From contig OY781921.1 in the NCBI GenBank assembly GCA_963677245.1, positions 3,968,001 through 4,032,000 of the forward strand: a stretch of 64,000 nt of DNA. The letters are read 5' to 3'. The notes under the pieces are model-generated. The model saw nothing but the letters and a program-made list of their open reading frames with translations, was not told the DNA's origin and searched no databases. Each line of letters opens with the position of its first letter. The stretch's first letter is position 1. Origin of the DNA: Saccharicrinis sp963677245. Lineage in GTDB: Bacteria > Bacteroidota > Bacteroidia > Bacteroidales > Marinilabiliaceae. A program made the position numbers and the translations under genes. Positions 55,645-64,000 of the stretch are shown here, one piece after another.

Positions 55645-57090
55645 ATGCTAAAACCAGCTAAAATATTTTTGTATTATTTAATAGTGTTTTTGGCATTTGG
55701 AGTTATTAGTTATTTAATACCCGAAGAAGGATTTCAGCTTGGGACGTCAGAATATAAAATTAGATGGCTGCCAATTTCACGTTTACTTCAAGAGAGAAGA
55801 GAAGATTCTTCAAGGGTTATTTCAAAAGCGGATACGACAATCAATTCAATAGGGCTGGATCGCTTACAAACGGATAGTTTGCAAGTTGATACTATTCGTG
55901 TATTTAATGATTCTGTAAAAATTTCTAATGCATATAAGTTGGAGTACCCCTTGGGCTTTCAGTCAATGTTGCATTCGTTTTATAATAAAATCAGTACAGC
56001 CGAGGATTCAGGAAAGGTTATTCGAATACTCCATATGGGAGATTCTCAGATAGAAGGAGATAGGATATCTAAATATTTAAGAGAGAGGTTTCAAACGAAT
56101 TTTAAAGGGAGTGGTCCCGGACTGGTGCCGTTATATGATCCTCATAAGCAATTTCCGTCGGTTTGGATTAGCAATGAAGGGGTTTGGCGTGAACATCTGG
56201 TGTATTTATATCCTCGGTTAATAGTGAGCAATCAGTATGGCATTTTGGGAAAGGTAGCCAAAATTGATTCCATTGGAGAATCATCTGTCATGATCAGTCA
56301 ATCTTCTATGGCTTTACCTAAGGCTTCTCACTTTTATAAATCCCGTTTGTTTCTTAAAAATATCAGCAAACCGTTAGCTATAAAAGCATATTGGGGACGA
56401 ACATTGATAAGCACAGATTCTCTGTCAGTGGATGATCAGCTGACAGAAATTAACTGGACATTTAAAACGGCTCCACGAAAATTTGAACTGCATTTTGAGT
56501 CGGAAGAAAGTCCACTGTTTCTTGGATTAAGTTTAGATAGTTTAAGTGGTGTGGCAGTAGACAATATTCCCATGAGAGGGCAATCATCTCCGCGTCTGGA
56601 TAAGACCGATACATATTTATTTAAATCGATGGCTGATTACATGAATATTGGGATGGTGATACTTCAGTATGGAACGAATATAGTACCTACAGTAACTGAG
56701 GATTATAATTTTTATAGAATTACTTTTTATCGTCAATTGGAAATCCTGAAGAAAACAATGCCGGGAGTTCCTGTTGTAGTAGTTGGAGTTGGGGATGTTG
56801 GTAAGCTTAGCGAAGGAAAGGTAGAATCCTATAAGCATATTGTTAAAATTAAAGAGGCCCAAAAACAGGCCGCCTTTAAAGCTGGTTTTGCATTTTTCGA
56901 TTTGTTTGAAGCCATGGGAGGAGAGGGGTCTATTTTAAAGTGGGTAAATGAAGATCCGCGTTTGGCAATGTCTGATTATACGCATTTTAATAAACAAGGA
57001 GGGAAGAAAGTGGCAGATTGGATTTATGATGCCATCATGAATGAATATTTGTTAGAAAAGCAGGATTCTTTAACTTCAGTCAATCAATAA
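55645..57090 (+). CDS. SGNH hydrolase-type protein linked to MBOAT acyltransferase
   Basis: Membrane-anchored, probably periplasmic, SGNH protein. It has an N-terminal helix (about 7-25). After a Ser/Asp/Thr-rich stalk (about 50-100) comes the SGNH domain with Ser134 in LHMGDSQIEGDRISKYLRE (GDS motif), an Asn in VILQYGTNIVP, and a C-terminal DYTHFNKQGG with the Asp-x-x-His pair. SGNH proteins next to MBOAT proteins act as the transferase half of polysaccharide or peptidoglycan O-acetylation systems (as with PatA/PatB and AlgI/AlgJ/AlgX). It precedes the MBOAT gene by 109 bp. The acceptor polymer is not known. Confidence 0.85.
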   Translation: MLKPAKIFLYYLIVFLAFGVISYLIPEEGFQLGTSEYKIRWLPISRLLQERREDSSRVISKADTTINSIGLDRLQTDSLQVDTIRVFNDSVKISNAYKLEYPLGFQSMLHSFYNKISTAEDSGKVIRILHMGDSQIEGDRISKYLRERFQTNFKGSGPGLVPLYDPHKQFPSVWISNEGVWREHLVYLYPRLIVSNQYGILGKVAKIDSIGESSVMISQSSMALPKASHFYKSRLFLKNISKPLAIKAYWGRTLISTDSLSVDDQLTEINWTFKTAPRKFELHFESEESPLFLGLSLDSLSGVAVDNIPMRGQSSPRLDKTDTYLFKSMADYMNIGMVILQYGTNIVPTVTEDYNFYRITFYRQLEILKKTMPGVPVVVVGVGDVGKLSEGKVESYKHIVKIKEAQKQAAFKAGFAFFDLFEAMGGEGSILKWVNEDPRLAMSDYTHFNKQGGKKVADWIYDAIMNEYLLEKQDSLTSVNQ

Positions 57091-57199
57091 CAGGTTTAAT
57101 TGCTCTGTTTTACTTGTCTCCATAGGTTTAAAATGTGAGCCAATGTAAGAGCGAATTACTATAAAATTATTATTTTTAACTGCTACACAAATAATAAGC

Positions 57200-58708
57200 T
57201 TGGAACACTTCATTAGTATATTAAAATATGACCCAAACGCAGGATTTGTATTTACACATTATCTGTTTTGGTTGTTTTATGGAGTTGTTCTTTTGGGTAA
57301 TGCTGTATTGTTTAAAAAGAGCGTTTTAAGAAATGCCTTCTTGTTTTTAGCCAGCATATTCTTCTACTATAAAGCCGGCGGTTATTACTTTTTTCTTTTG
57401 TTATTTTCAACACTCGTAGATTATTCAATAGGTCTGGGGATAGGTTATTCTCGAAAGAGACTATGGAGAAAAGTGTTGTTGGTAACCAGTATTTGTATAA
57501 ATATTGGGATGTTAGGATATTTTAAGTATAGTTATTTCGTGGCAGATATTATTCAGCAAACTTTGGGTTATAAACTAAACGTAGCGAACTATTTTTCGTT
57601 ATTTACAAATCACTTTTTTAATACTAAGCTTGAGGTTTCAACTATAATATTGCCAGTCGGCATTTCCTTTTTTACTTTTCAAACTATTAGTTATTCGGTG
57701 GATGTTTATAGAAACCGAATTCAACCCGTTAAAAACATTTTAGACTTTGGTTTTTATGTATCATTCTTTCCTCAGTTGGTTGCAGGACCTATTGTAAGAG
57801 CATGGGAGTTTATTCCTCAATTGCATCAAAAGTTTGTATTGTCAGAAAAAAGATTTTGGTCAGCAGTATGGCTAATAATGGGAGGACTGTTTAAAAAAAT
57901 GGTTATCTCCGATTTTTTGTCTGTAAACCTGGTTGATCGTGTTTTTGATTCACCTATGATGTACAGTGGAATAGAGTTGCTCATTGGTGCTTATGGGTAT
58001 GCATTACAAATTTATTGCGATTTTTCTGGATATACTGATATTGCTATAGGAGTTGCTTTGTTGTTGGGCTTTAAGTTGCCAGATAACTTTAATTTACCTT
58101 ATGTGGCTACTTCTGTAACGGAGTTTTGGCGTAGGTGGCATATTTCCTTGTCTTCATGGTTGCGCGATTATCTGTATATTCCTTTAGGAGGAAACAGGCA
58201 TGGTACGATTCGTAGAGGTATTAATCTGATGCTTACTATGTTGCTTGGTGGTTTATGGCATGGGGCAGGCTGGCTATTTATTATTTGGGGAGCCTTGCAT
58301 GGGCTGGTATTGTTATTTGAGAAAATGCTTTGGGGAGCCTTGAAAAACACCCGAATTAAAATTTCCCGGTTTGTGGGATTCTTATTTACTTTTCACTTTA
58401 TTGTTTTTAGCTGGGTGGTTTTTCGTTCTCCGGATTTGGAAACATTACATCTGTTTTTTATAAGAATGTTTAGCGCATTTTCTTTGTATGATTTTAAAGA
58501 GCTTTTCTTATCTTATTCAAATGTATTTATAGTCATGTTTGTAGGGTATATGTTACATTGGTTACCTTCTGAGTTGGAGAGGTTATTTAAATTCAACCTT
58601 TTAAAGGCTAATGTTGTTATAAAGATGATAATAGTTGTTGTTTTTGGAATAATTATTTATCAATTTAGTCTTTTGGATATAAAGCCCTTTATTTATTTTA
58701 GGTTTTAG
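57200..58708 (+). CDS. MBOAT-family membrane O-acyltransferase (AlgI/PatA-like)
   Basis: Moves an acyl group, usually acetyl, from the cytoplasm to the periplasmic side for polymer acetylation. About eleven membrane helices. Family motifs: YSVDVYRNRIQPVKN, FFPQLVAGPIVRA, TEFWRRWHISLSSWLRDYLY (quoted FWRRWHISLSSWLRDY), YIPLGGNRHG, and the active-site His in GGLWHGAGWLFIIWGALHG (GGLWHGAGW). Length 502 aa is typical. No in-frame ATG lies near; TTG at 57200 gives a full N-terminus and is the likely start. It pairs with the SGNH protein upstream. Confidence 0.92.
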   Translation: MEHFISILKYDPNAGFVFTHYLFWLFYGVVLLGNAVLFKKSVLRNAFLFLASIFFYYKAGGYYFFLLLFSTLVDYSIGLGIGYSRKRLWRKVLLVTSICINIGMLGYFKYSYFVADIIQQTLGYKLNVANYFSLFTNHFFNTKLEVSTIILPVGISFFTFQTISYSVDVYRNRIQPVKNILDFGFYVSFFPQLVAGPIVRAWEFIPQLHQKFVLSEKRFWSAVWLIMGGLFKKMVISDFLSVNLVDRVFDSPMMYSGIELLIGAYGYALQIYCDFSGYTDIAIGVALLLGFKLPDNFNLPYVATSVTEFWRRWHISLSSWLRDYLYIPLGGNRHGTIRRGINLMLTMLLGGLWHGAGWLFIIWGALHGLVLLFEKMLWGALKNTRIKISRFVGFLFTFHFIVFSWVVFRSPDLETLHLFFIRMFSAFSLYDFKELFLSYSNVFIVMFVGYMLHWLPSELERLFKFNLLKANVVIKMIIVVVFGIIIYQFSLLDIKPFIYFRF

Positions 58709-58821
58709 TCTTTTTCATTGTCATTTAATCCTTTTGAATAAATCCATTCAGTTTTATGGAAGAGGGCATCTTTTGCCTGTTTTGTCTGTAATGTAAATAC
58801 ACTACAGGTACTCAAATTATT

Positions 58822-61800
58822 GTGTTTATGAAGTTAGTTTTTATACATATTATACTGCTGTTATTAGTTATTCCATTTTGGCTAAATGGCCAACATCACT
58901 TTTTTCGACAGTATTCGCTTGAGGAAGGTTTACCTCAATCTGAGGTGAATGATATTGCTGAAGATCAGTTTGGGTATTTATGGATTGGTACCAATGGAGG
59001 AGGTTTGTGTAGATTTAATGGAAAGGACTTTGAAGTATTTACGAAAAAGGATGGTTTGCAGGAAGACTTGATTATGGGTCTTTATAGCGATATAAATTAT
59101 GACCTTTGGATAGGATCGCCCAAAGGAATATCAAAATATGATGGTGCACAATTTAAGCACTTTATTCAGTCAGATACAGCTCTCTTTCAGGATAGAATGC
59201 AATTTTTGGAAACTATAGACGGTTCTGTTTGGGCTGTTGTAAGGGAGGTGACAGGTAAGAGGGCGATCTATCAGTTTAATGGTGATAGTATTATTAATTT
59301 CACTCGTAAGTATCAAGAAGAATTAGATGGAAAAAGAATTTTTTTCGTAACCAAATTGGGTGCTAAAAAACTATTGCTTTCTACCAATGAAGGTATTTAT
59401 GAGATAGAAGGAGGTGTTTTAAAATCTTCTTCCATAAAGAAAGATTACGCCATTGAGGATCGCGTTTTAGTGCCTTTATTGCAAGGTAAGTATAGAAATA
59501 TCTGGTCCTTATCTTTCTCTATGCAAAATATGGAGTCAGAACTGGTGCAACTTAGCTTTGATGGAACTGTAAAAAAAGTGAATTGGCCTGAAGAATTTCC
59601 CCTTGATCGGGTATTTAGAGTGCATGAAGACAGAGATGGAGGAGTGTGGATAGCTGTTGCTTCTGGAGGTATTGTGTGGTTTAAAAACGGTGAGTTTAAA
59701 ATTTTTAATAAAGCGAATGGATTAAATACTTCATTGGTTACCTCGTTTGGAGAGGATAGAGAGGGGAATATGTGGTTTGGAACAAGCGGTTCTGGTTTGT
59801 TTAAATATGGAGGTGATAAATTTATTTCTTTTAATAAGGAAAGTGGGCTCGGAGGAGATATTGTAAGGGCGATTTTTCAGGATAGTAAGGGAAATATTTA
59901 CATGGGAGATGATAACAATACGATTTCAATGTATGATGGTCATCGCGTGAACATGCTGAAGAGTTCTTCAGATATTCAAATGGGACAAGCTCGTAAAATG
60001 GTTGAACTTGAAAACGGACATTTGTTAATAGGTACTTTGTCGGGTCTGTTTTTGTATGATCATAAGCAGTTTAAAAATATATCAACGTATTATGGACTAA
60101 GGGATGCTGCTCCTGTTGTGGATATGATAAAAAATGAAGATACTTTATGGATAGCTGTATATGGGGTAGGACTTTTAAAATATCATAACGGAAAGAAGGA
60201 ATGGATTAAGCCGGCAAATTCAGGTCTCAAATCTACTTTTATTACCAACTTATTTATAGATTCTCAACATAATTTATGGGTGTCTACAACAAAAGGAGTC
60301 TATAAATACGATCACGAAAAGTTTACGCACTATAATGATCGCGATCAGTTGAATTCAGCATGGGTGTTACAAACAGCCGAGGATAAGGCAGGTAATATTT
60401 GGTTCGCTACATTTACAGGCGGGTTAAATCGCTTTGATGGCGAGCATTTTACTTATTTTGATAAAACAAAAGGAGTTAAATCTGATAATATTTATTCAGT
60501 AATTGCTGACGTTGAAGGAAATATTTGGGCAGGAACTCAAAATGGTGTTGATAAATTAACTATTGAGAATTCGGGTGAAGTTGTGTCTATTCAAAACTTT
60601 GATAAAGATGATGGTTTTATTGGAATAGAAAATAATGGAGGGTGTAATTTATTAGATAAGGAAGGGCGTTTATGGTTTGGAACTATTAAAGGAGCTATGA
60701 TGTATAATCCAGAGGCCGAAAAAATTAATTACCTTGAACCGCCTGTGCATATTCGAAAAATATTACTCGATTTTAAAAAGCCAGATTGGGAATCGGATAC
60801 GCTTGGTTTTGAATATGACTCTTTATCGACTTGGTTTGAATTACCTCAAAACCTTAATCTTTCATCTAAAAATAACCACATAGCTTTTGTGTTTGATGCA
60901 CTATGTTATACTGTTCCGGAAAAAACAAAATACAAATGGAAGTTAGAGCCTATAGAGCAGGAATGGTCTCCTGAAAATGACTTTAACATGGCTTTCTATC
61001 CATCGCTTCAACCGGGTAACTATACATTTAGAGTTATAGCTTGTAATAATGATGGTGTATGGAATGAGGAAGGGGATAATTATAGTTTTGAAATAAAACC
61101 TGCATGGTATCAGTATCTAATCATAAAAATATTAGGAGTTCTTATTTTGCTTGGTGTTCTTATGTGGGTGATACGATTAAGAATTAATAAGGAAAAGGAT
61201 ATTAAGCGAGAGTTAGAATCCAGACTAGCACAAAAAAAGCTGGAAATACAAAAGCAACAGGCTGAAATAAATAACAAAGCTAATATTCTGGAAGAACAAA
61301 AAGAGATGCTCGAGAGGCAGGCTGACTCTTTAAGCTCAGCAAATCAGGATATAGAAAGGTTAACGCGAATTGGTCAATTGGTTACGTCCAATTTGTCACT
61401 CGATAGAATCGCAGAATTGTTGTATAGTGCAGTTTCTAAGGTTATGAGTTCCGATGTTTTTTCTGTTGGCTTGTTTAATCCGGAGGAAAAGTCAATTGAT
61501 TTTACTCATGCCTACTTAAAGGGAGAAAGGCAGCCGTTTACCCGTTACTTAATCGAAGATAAAGAACGTTTAGCTGTTTATGCCTTTACTCACGAAAGAG
61601 ATGTTTTTATAAATAATTTTTATGAGGAGTATAAGAATTTTATTTCAGAAGTGAGACCTGTGCCTACAGGAGCTGAAACCGAATCGGTAATATATGTGCC
61701 TCTTAGAACTGCACATGAGATAATTGGAGTTGTTTCTGTGCAGAGTTTAAAGAAGAATGCTTATACAGATTATCACTTTAATTTTATTAAGAATATTGCT

Positions 61801-62619
61801 AATTATGCTTCTATTGCTTTTGATAATGCGAATAAGTTTCAGAATTTGGTGGATGAGCAAAAGGCTTTAATCGATAAGCATGAAGGGGTGTTAGGTGAAA
61901 AAGATTTATTGGATAAGCAAAAACAGTTGTTAGAGGAGATGAATCTGGATAAAAACCAATTGTTTAATCTTTTTGTAAAAGGAATTCAGCAACCATTAAA
62001 TCATGCAATAGGTAGAATGCAAACTTTTATGCAAGAATCCGATAATTGTACAAGTGAACAAAAGTGTTTCTTAAATGAAATGTTAAGTAGTTTAAGGCAG
62101 CAAAATGAGATTGTAAATAAAGTATTAGAAGTAAGAAATATAGAAAACGAGTTTTATAGCTATACACCTGAGCCTTTTGAGTTAATTGCAGTAATTAAAG
62201 AAGTTGCCAATGGTTTGGAAATGTATTCCAAAGATAAAAACATCAATGTTATTATAAGCGGGAAAGAAACGGAAGTGAATCTGGATATGAACCTGTTGGT
62301 TAAAATACTTGAAAACCTCATGTCAAATGCAATTCGTTTTTCGCCTGAAGGACAAGAGGTACGGGTTATTGCAATAAAAGATCAGGAGAGAATAAAAATT
62401 GAAGTGCATGATAAAGGTCCGGGGTTAACGGAAGAAGAAAAAGAAAAGGTTTTTGAGAAGTATAGCAAGCTTCAGAATATGAATGATGATTTGCCTACAT
62501 CGGGTCTGGGTTTATATATCGTTAAAAAGTATGTCGATGTCATGAATGGCAGAATTTCCTGCGAAAGTGTCAGTGGTTTTGGAGCATCATTTATTGTAGA
62601 ATTTCCTATCGAATCATAA
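58822..62619 (+). CDS. Beta-propeller sensor with GAF and HATPase domains and degenerate H-box (pseudokinase candidate)
   Basis: It has a signal peptide (about 1-23, WLNGQ), propeller repeats about 30-640 (YLWIGTNGGGLCRFNG, NMWFGTSGSGLFKYGG, NIWFATFTGGLNRFDG), a Y_Y_Y domain about 680-760, a membrane helix about 766-786, a coiled coil about 790-850, GAF about 850-1000, then a two-helix region and HATPase about 1150-1265. ATP-site motifs are intact (NLMSNAIRFSPEG, HDKGPGLTEEE, TSGLGLYIVKKY). In the H-box the sequence is FNLFVKGIQQPLNHAIG: Lys1053 and Gly1054 stand where His-Asp/Glu is expected. No receiver or DNA-binding domain is attached. It follows the MBOAT gene by 113 bp on the same strand. 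Confidence 0.88.
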   Translation: MFMKLVFIHIILLLLVIPFWLNGQHHFFRQYSLEEGLPQSEVNDIAEDQFGYLWIGTNGGGLCRFNGKDFEVFTKKDGLQEDLIMGLYSDINYDLWIGSPKGISKYDGAQFKHFIQSDTALFQDRMQFLETIDGSVWAVVREVTGKRAIYQFNGDSIINFTRKYQEELDGKRIFFVTKLGAKKLLLSTNEGIYEIEGGVLKSSSIKKDYAIEDRVLVPLLQGKYRNIWSLSFSMQNMESELVQLSFDGTVKKVNWPEEFPLDRVFRVHEDRDGGVWIAVASGGIVWFKNGEFKIFNKANGLNTSLVTSFGEDREGNMWFGTSGSGLFKYGGDKFISFNKESGLGGDIVRAIFQDSKGNIYMGDDNNTISMYDGHRVNMLKSSSDIQMGQARKMVELENGHLLIGTLSGLFLYDHKQFKNISTYYGLRDAAPVVDMIKNEDTLWIAVYGVGLLKYHNGKKEWIKPANSGLKSTFITNLFIDSQHNLWVSTTKGVYKYDHEKFTHYNDRDQLNSAWVLQTAEDKAGNIWFATFTGGLNRFDGEHFTYFDKTKGVKSDNIYSVIADVEGNIWAGTQNGVDKLTIENSGEVVSIQNFDKDDGFIGIENNGGCNLLDKEGRLWFGTIKGAMMYNPEAEKINYLEPPVHIRKILLDFKKPDWESDTLGFEYDSLSTWFELPQNLNLSSKNNHIAFVFDALCYTVPEKTKYKWKLEPIEQEWSPENDFNMAFYPSLQPGNYTFRVIACNNDGVWNEEGDNYSFEIKPAWYQYLIIKILGVLILLGVLMWVIRLRINKEKDIKRELESRLAQKKLEIQKQQAEINNKANILEEQKEMLERQADSLSSANQDIERLTRIGQLVTSNLSLDRIAELLYSAVSKVMSSDVFSVGLFNPEEKSIDFTHAYLKGERQPFTRYLIEDKERLAVYAFTHERDVFINNFYEEYKNFISEVRPVPTGAETESVIYVPLRTAHEIIGVVSVQSLKKNAYTDYHFNFIKNIANYASIAFDNANKFQNLVDEQKALIDKHEGVLGEKDLLDKQKQLLEEMNLDKNQLFNLFVKGIQQPLNHAIGRMQTFMQESDNCTSEQKCFLNEMLSSLRQQNEIVNKVLEVRNIENEFYSYTPEPFELIAVIKEVANGLEMYSKDKNINVIISGKETEVNLDMNLLVKILENLMSNAIRFSPEGQEVRVIAIKDQERIKIEVHDKGPGLTEEEKEKVFEKYSKLQNMNDDLPTSGLGLYIVKKYVDVMNGRISCESVSGFGASFIVEFPIES

Positions 62620-62683
62620 AATATAATTGGCAAACTTTTTGAGTATTGGTTTGCGTAATTAGATAATTTTAAATCGTAATTTT

Positions 62684-63379
62684 ATGGGATTAATAATCAT
62701 ATGTGTTGGTTTTTTGTTGCTGAGTTGGATTGTCAGTTCAACTTTAAAAAGCAAGTTTAGGAAGTACTCAAAGATGCCAATTGGTTATGGTTTGAGTGGG
62801 AAGGAAGTTGCCGAAAAGATGCTTCGCGATCATGGCATTTATGATGTACAGGTGATTTCTGTTCCAGGACAATTGTCCGATCATTATAATCCGGCTAACA
62901 GGACTGTAAATTTAAGTCCAGAGGTTTATTCTGGAAGGCATGTGTCAGCTGCTGCTGTAGCAGCGCATGAATCAGGTCATGCTGTGCAGCATGCACAAGG
63001 TTATGCGCCTTTGGAAATGAGATCTGCATTAGTGCCAATTCAAAACGTGAGTGCTACAGTTCTGAATGTTATTTTTATGGTTTTGATTTTTGGAGGTATG
63101 CTATTGCCTGGAATCTTGCCGTATAAGTTAGCATTGCAGATTATCATTTCATGTTATGCTGTGTTTACCTTGTTTTCATTAATCACCTTACCTGTAGAGG
63201 TAAATGCTTCACAAAGGGCTGTAACCTGGTTGAATAATGCTGGTGTGGTAACAGGAATGGCGTATAATGGAGCAAAGGATGCATTAAAATGGGCGGCTTA
63301 TACTTATGTAGTTGCAGCTTTGTCTTCTTTGGTTACTTTGATTTATTATATTCTGCAATATGTAGGTATGGACGAATAG
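62684..63379 (+). CDS. YugP-like membrane zinc metallopeptidase
   Basis: Neutral zinc metallopeptidase family (DUF2268-free, YugP-like). The zinc motif is AAHESGHAVQHAQGYAP (HExxH plus downstream His). The N-terminal membrane helix (1-20) and three helices after the catalytic motif place it in the membrane. The end (YTYVVAALSSLVTLIYYILQ) is typical. Length 231 aa is normal. Substrates are unknown. A terminator follows. Confidence 0.9.
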   Translation: MGLIIICVGFLLLSWIVSSTLKSKFRKYSKMPIGYGLSGKEVAEKMLRDHGIYDVQVISVPGQLSDHYNPANRTVNLSPEVYSGRHVSAAAVAAHESGHAVQHAQGYAPLEMRSALVPIQNVSATVLNVIFMVLIFGGMLLPGILPYKLALQIIISCYAVFTLFSLITLPVEVNASQRAVTWLNNAGVVTGMAYNGAKDALKWAAYTYVVAALSSLVTLIYYILQYVGMDE

Positions 63380-63401
63380 AATTCTATATGCTATAGAATA
63401 G

Positions 63402-63430
63402 CCTCTTTCTTTTGTAGGAAGAGGTTTTTT
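63402..63430 (+). terminator. Terminator of the metallopeptidase gene
   Basis: CCTCTTTC (63402-63409) pairs with GGAAGAGG (63417-63424) with one wobble, followed by TTTTTT. Confidence 0.85.
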
Positions 63431-63446
63431 ATTTAAAAAAAGGCAT

Positions 63447-63485
63447 AAAAAAACTTCCCGACATGTATTATAATGAGGGGAAGTT
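63447..63485 (-). terminator. Terminator of the small leftward gene
   Basis: On the minus strand AACTTCCC (63485 to 63478) pairs with GGGAAGTT (63459 to 63452), and the hairpin is followed by a run of T (63453 to 63447). It lies about 43 nt after the stop of the gene at 63528-63731. Confidence 0.85.
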
Positions 63486-63527
63486 CAGTGAGGCCTTAAA
63501 GAGCCTTCGTTCTCCTGGCTAAAGCTC

Positions 63528-63731
63528 CTAGATGTGTACTTGATTGTGCTCTGCATAAGAAAGTTTACCTTGGTTAATCATCGAAATCACGAAATTCATA
63601 CCTTTTGTATGTGAGATTCTCAAGCTTTTAAAAATTTCACCAATGTGTACTGGTTGTTTTTCACTAACGAAGGTGATAATTTTATCTTCCATGCTAGGAC
63701 TCCGATCAATTCTTTCTGCTTCTTTTGTCAT
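63528..63731 (-). CDS. Small winged-helix-like protein (67 aa)
   Basis: I do not recognise a named family. The protein has a helix-turn-helix feel: MEDKIITFVSEKQPVHIGEIF then KSLRISHTKGMNFVISMINQGKL (quoted in parts), ending in a beta-like LSYAEHNQVHI. That resembles a short winged helix of the MarR/DUF-type wing but is not conclusive. A strong intrinsic terminator (63447-63485) lies downstream on the same strand, which supports it being transcribed. It would be a compact DNA-binding regulator if real. Confidence 0.6.
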   Translation of the reverse strand: MTKEAERIDRSPSMEDKIITFVSEKQPVHIGEIFKSLRISHTKGMNFVISMINQGKLSYAEHNQVHI

Positions 63732-64000
63732 AATTTTTAAATTTTACGAGGTTAATACTAGTTATTTTGTATAAATATAGCCAATTGATGTCGAAAAAAC
63801 GGGGTAAATAACAAATTTTAATAATTATTTAACGCCTACTAACGTTTTTGTACGGGTATCAATTCAATAAAAATAATAAGTTATACCGATATTAAATGAA
63901 ACGTTTGAGGAATACAATTGTTTCAATGATGAATGGTTTATTCATACTCTAACTACTAATTTAGAATGATTTTTAGTGAGTTGGTTTGGAGGTAATGAAT
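63732..64000. other. AT-rich window end, no gene seen
   Basis: The final bases carry the presumed promoter region of the small leftward gene. An 18-codon ATG frame at 63897 is too short to call. No repeat or RNA gene is seen. Confidence 0.5.

Overview
The window is a 64 kb chromosomal segment of a member of the Bacteroidota. The evidence is a type IX secretion component (PorQ), C-terminal sorting-type domains, two beta-propeller sensor proteins of the two-component type, several upstream boxes matching the phylum-specific TAnnTTTG -7 element, and AT-rich spacers with few Shine-Dalgarno sites. Gene content resembles the Marinilabiliales/Marinifilaceae part of class Bacteroidia, but that finer placement is inference. 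There are no rRNAs, tRNAs, complete insertion sequences, CRISPR arrays or prophage genes. Most of the window is core chromosome.

Layout. 1-3.5 kb: the 3' part of a chemoreceptor, then a leftward pair of a choloylglycine-hydrolase-like Ntn hydrolase and a membrane-anchored XRE regulator. 3.5-4.6 kb: a gene-free stretch with a roughly 41-bp-periodic array of degenerate palindromes, followed by an inverted pair of about 55-bp REP-like elements. 4.6-7.4 kb: a two-gene surface-protein operon (orphan sorting domain plus Cthe_2159-type beta-helix protein). 7.8-13.9 kb: a complete biotin operon, leader ORF-bioB-bioA-bioF-bioG-bioC-bioD, with an intrinsic terminator placed between the leader ORF and bioB. 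13.9-19.2 kb, leftward: parA-parB-DUF5683-lytic transglycosylase, plus a heptose kinase. 19.5-27.7 kb, rightward: metH-metF, an aldehyde dehydrogenase, recX and an LPP20-like protein. 27.8-38.6 kb, leftward: two membrane proteins, a KamA-type radical SAM enzyme with a long structured leader, the elongasome genes mreC-mreD-PBP2-rodA, and purH-mreB. 38.9-48.2 kb: an ABC permease, pfkA-ispH-cmk-porQ, a YkgJ/EamA pair and priA. 48.6-62.6 kb: an envelope and signalling region with a LamG surface protein, SGNH esterases, an MBOAT acyltransferase and two giant propeller sensors. 62.7-64 kb: a zinc metallopeptidase and a small winged-helix-like gene.

How the genes fit together. The bio genes encode the whole pathway from malonyl-ACP methyl ester to biotin (BioC/BioG for pimeloyl-ACP, then BioF-BioA-BioD-BioB). 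metH and metF form the methyl branch of methionine synthesis. mre/PBP2/rodA and the MltD-like enzyme build and remodel the wall. The SGNH-MBOAT pair looks like an envelope O-acetylation module lying between two propeller sensors. One sensor is a complete hybrid kinase (His and receiver Asp present) without a DNA-binding domain. The other keeps its ATPase domain but has lysine where the phospho-accepting histidine should be.

The strongest non-coding signals are the 41-bp array (about 3577-4090), the bioB attenuator (8172-8211), the pseudoknot-capable leader of the KamA gene (30975-31057), the hairpin between parA and parB (17171-17206) and the nested hairpin at 48360-48417.
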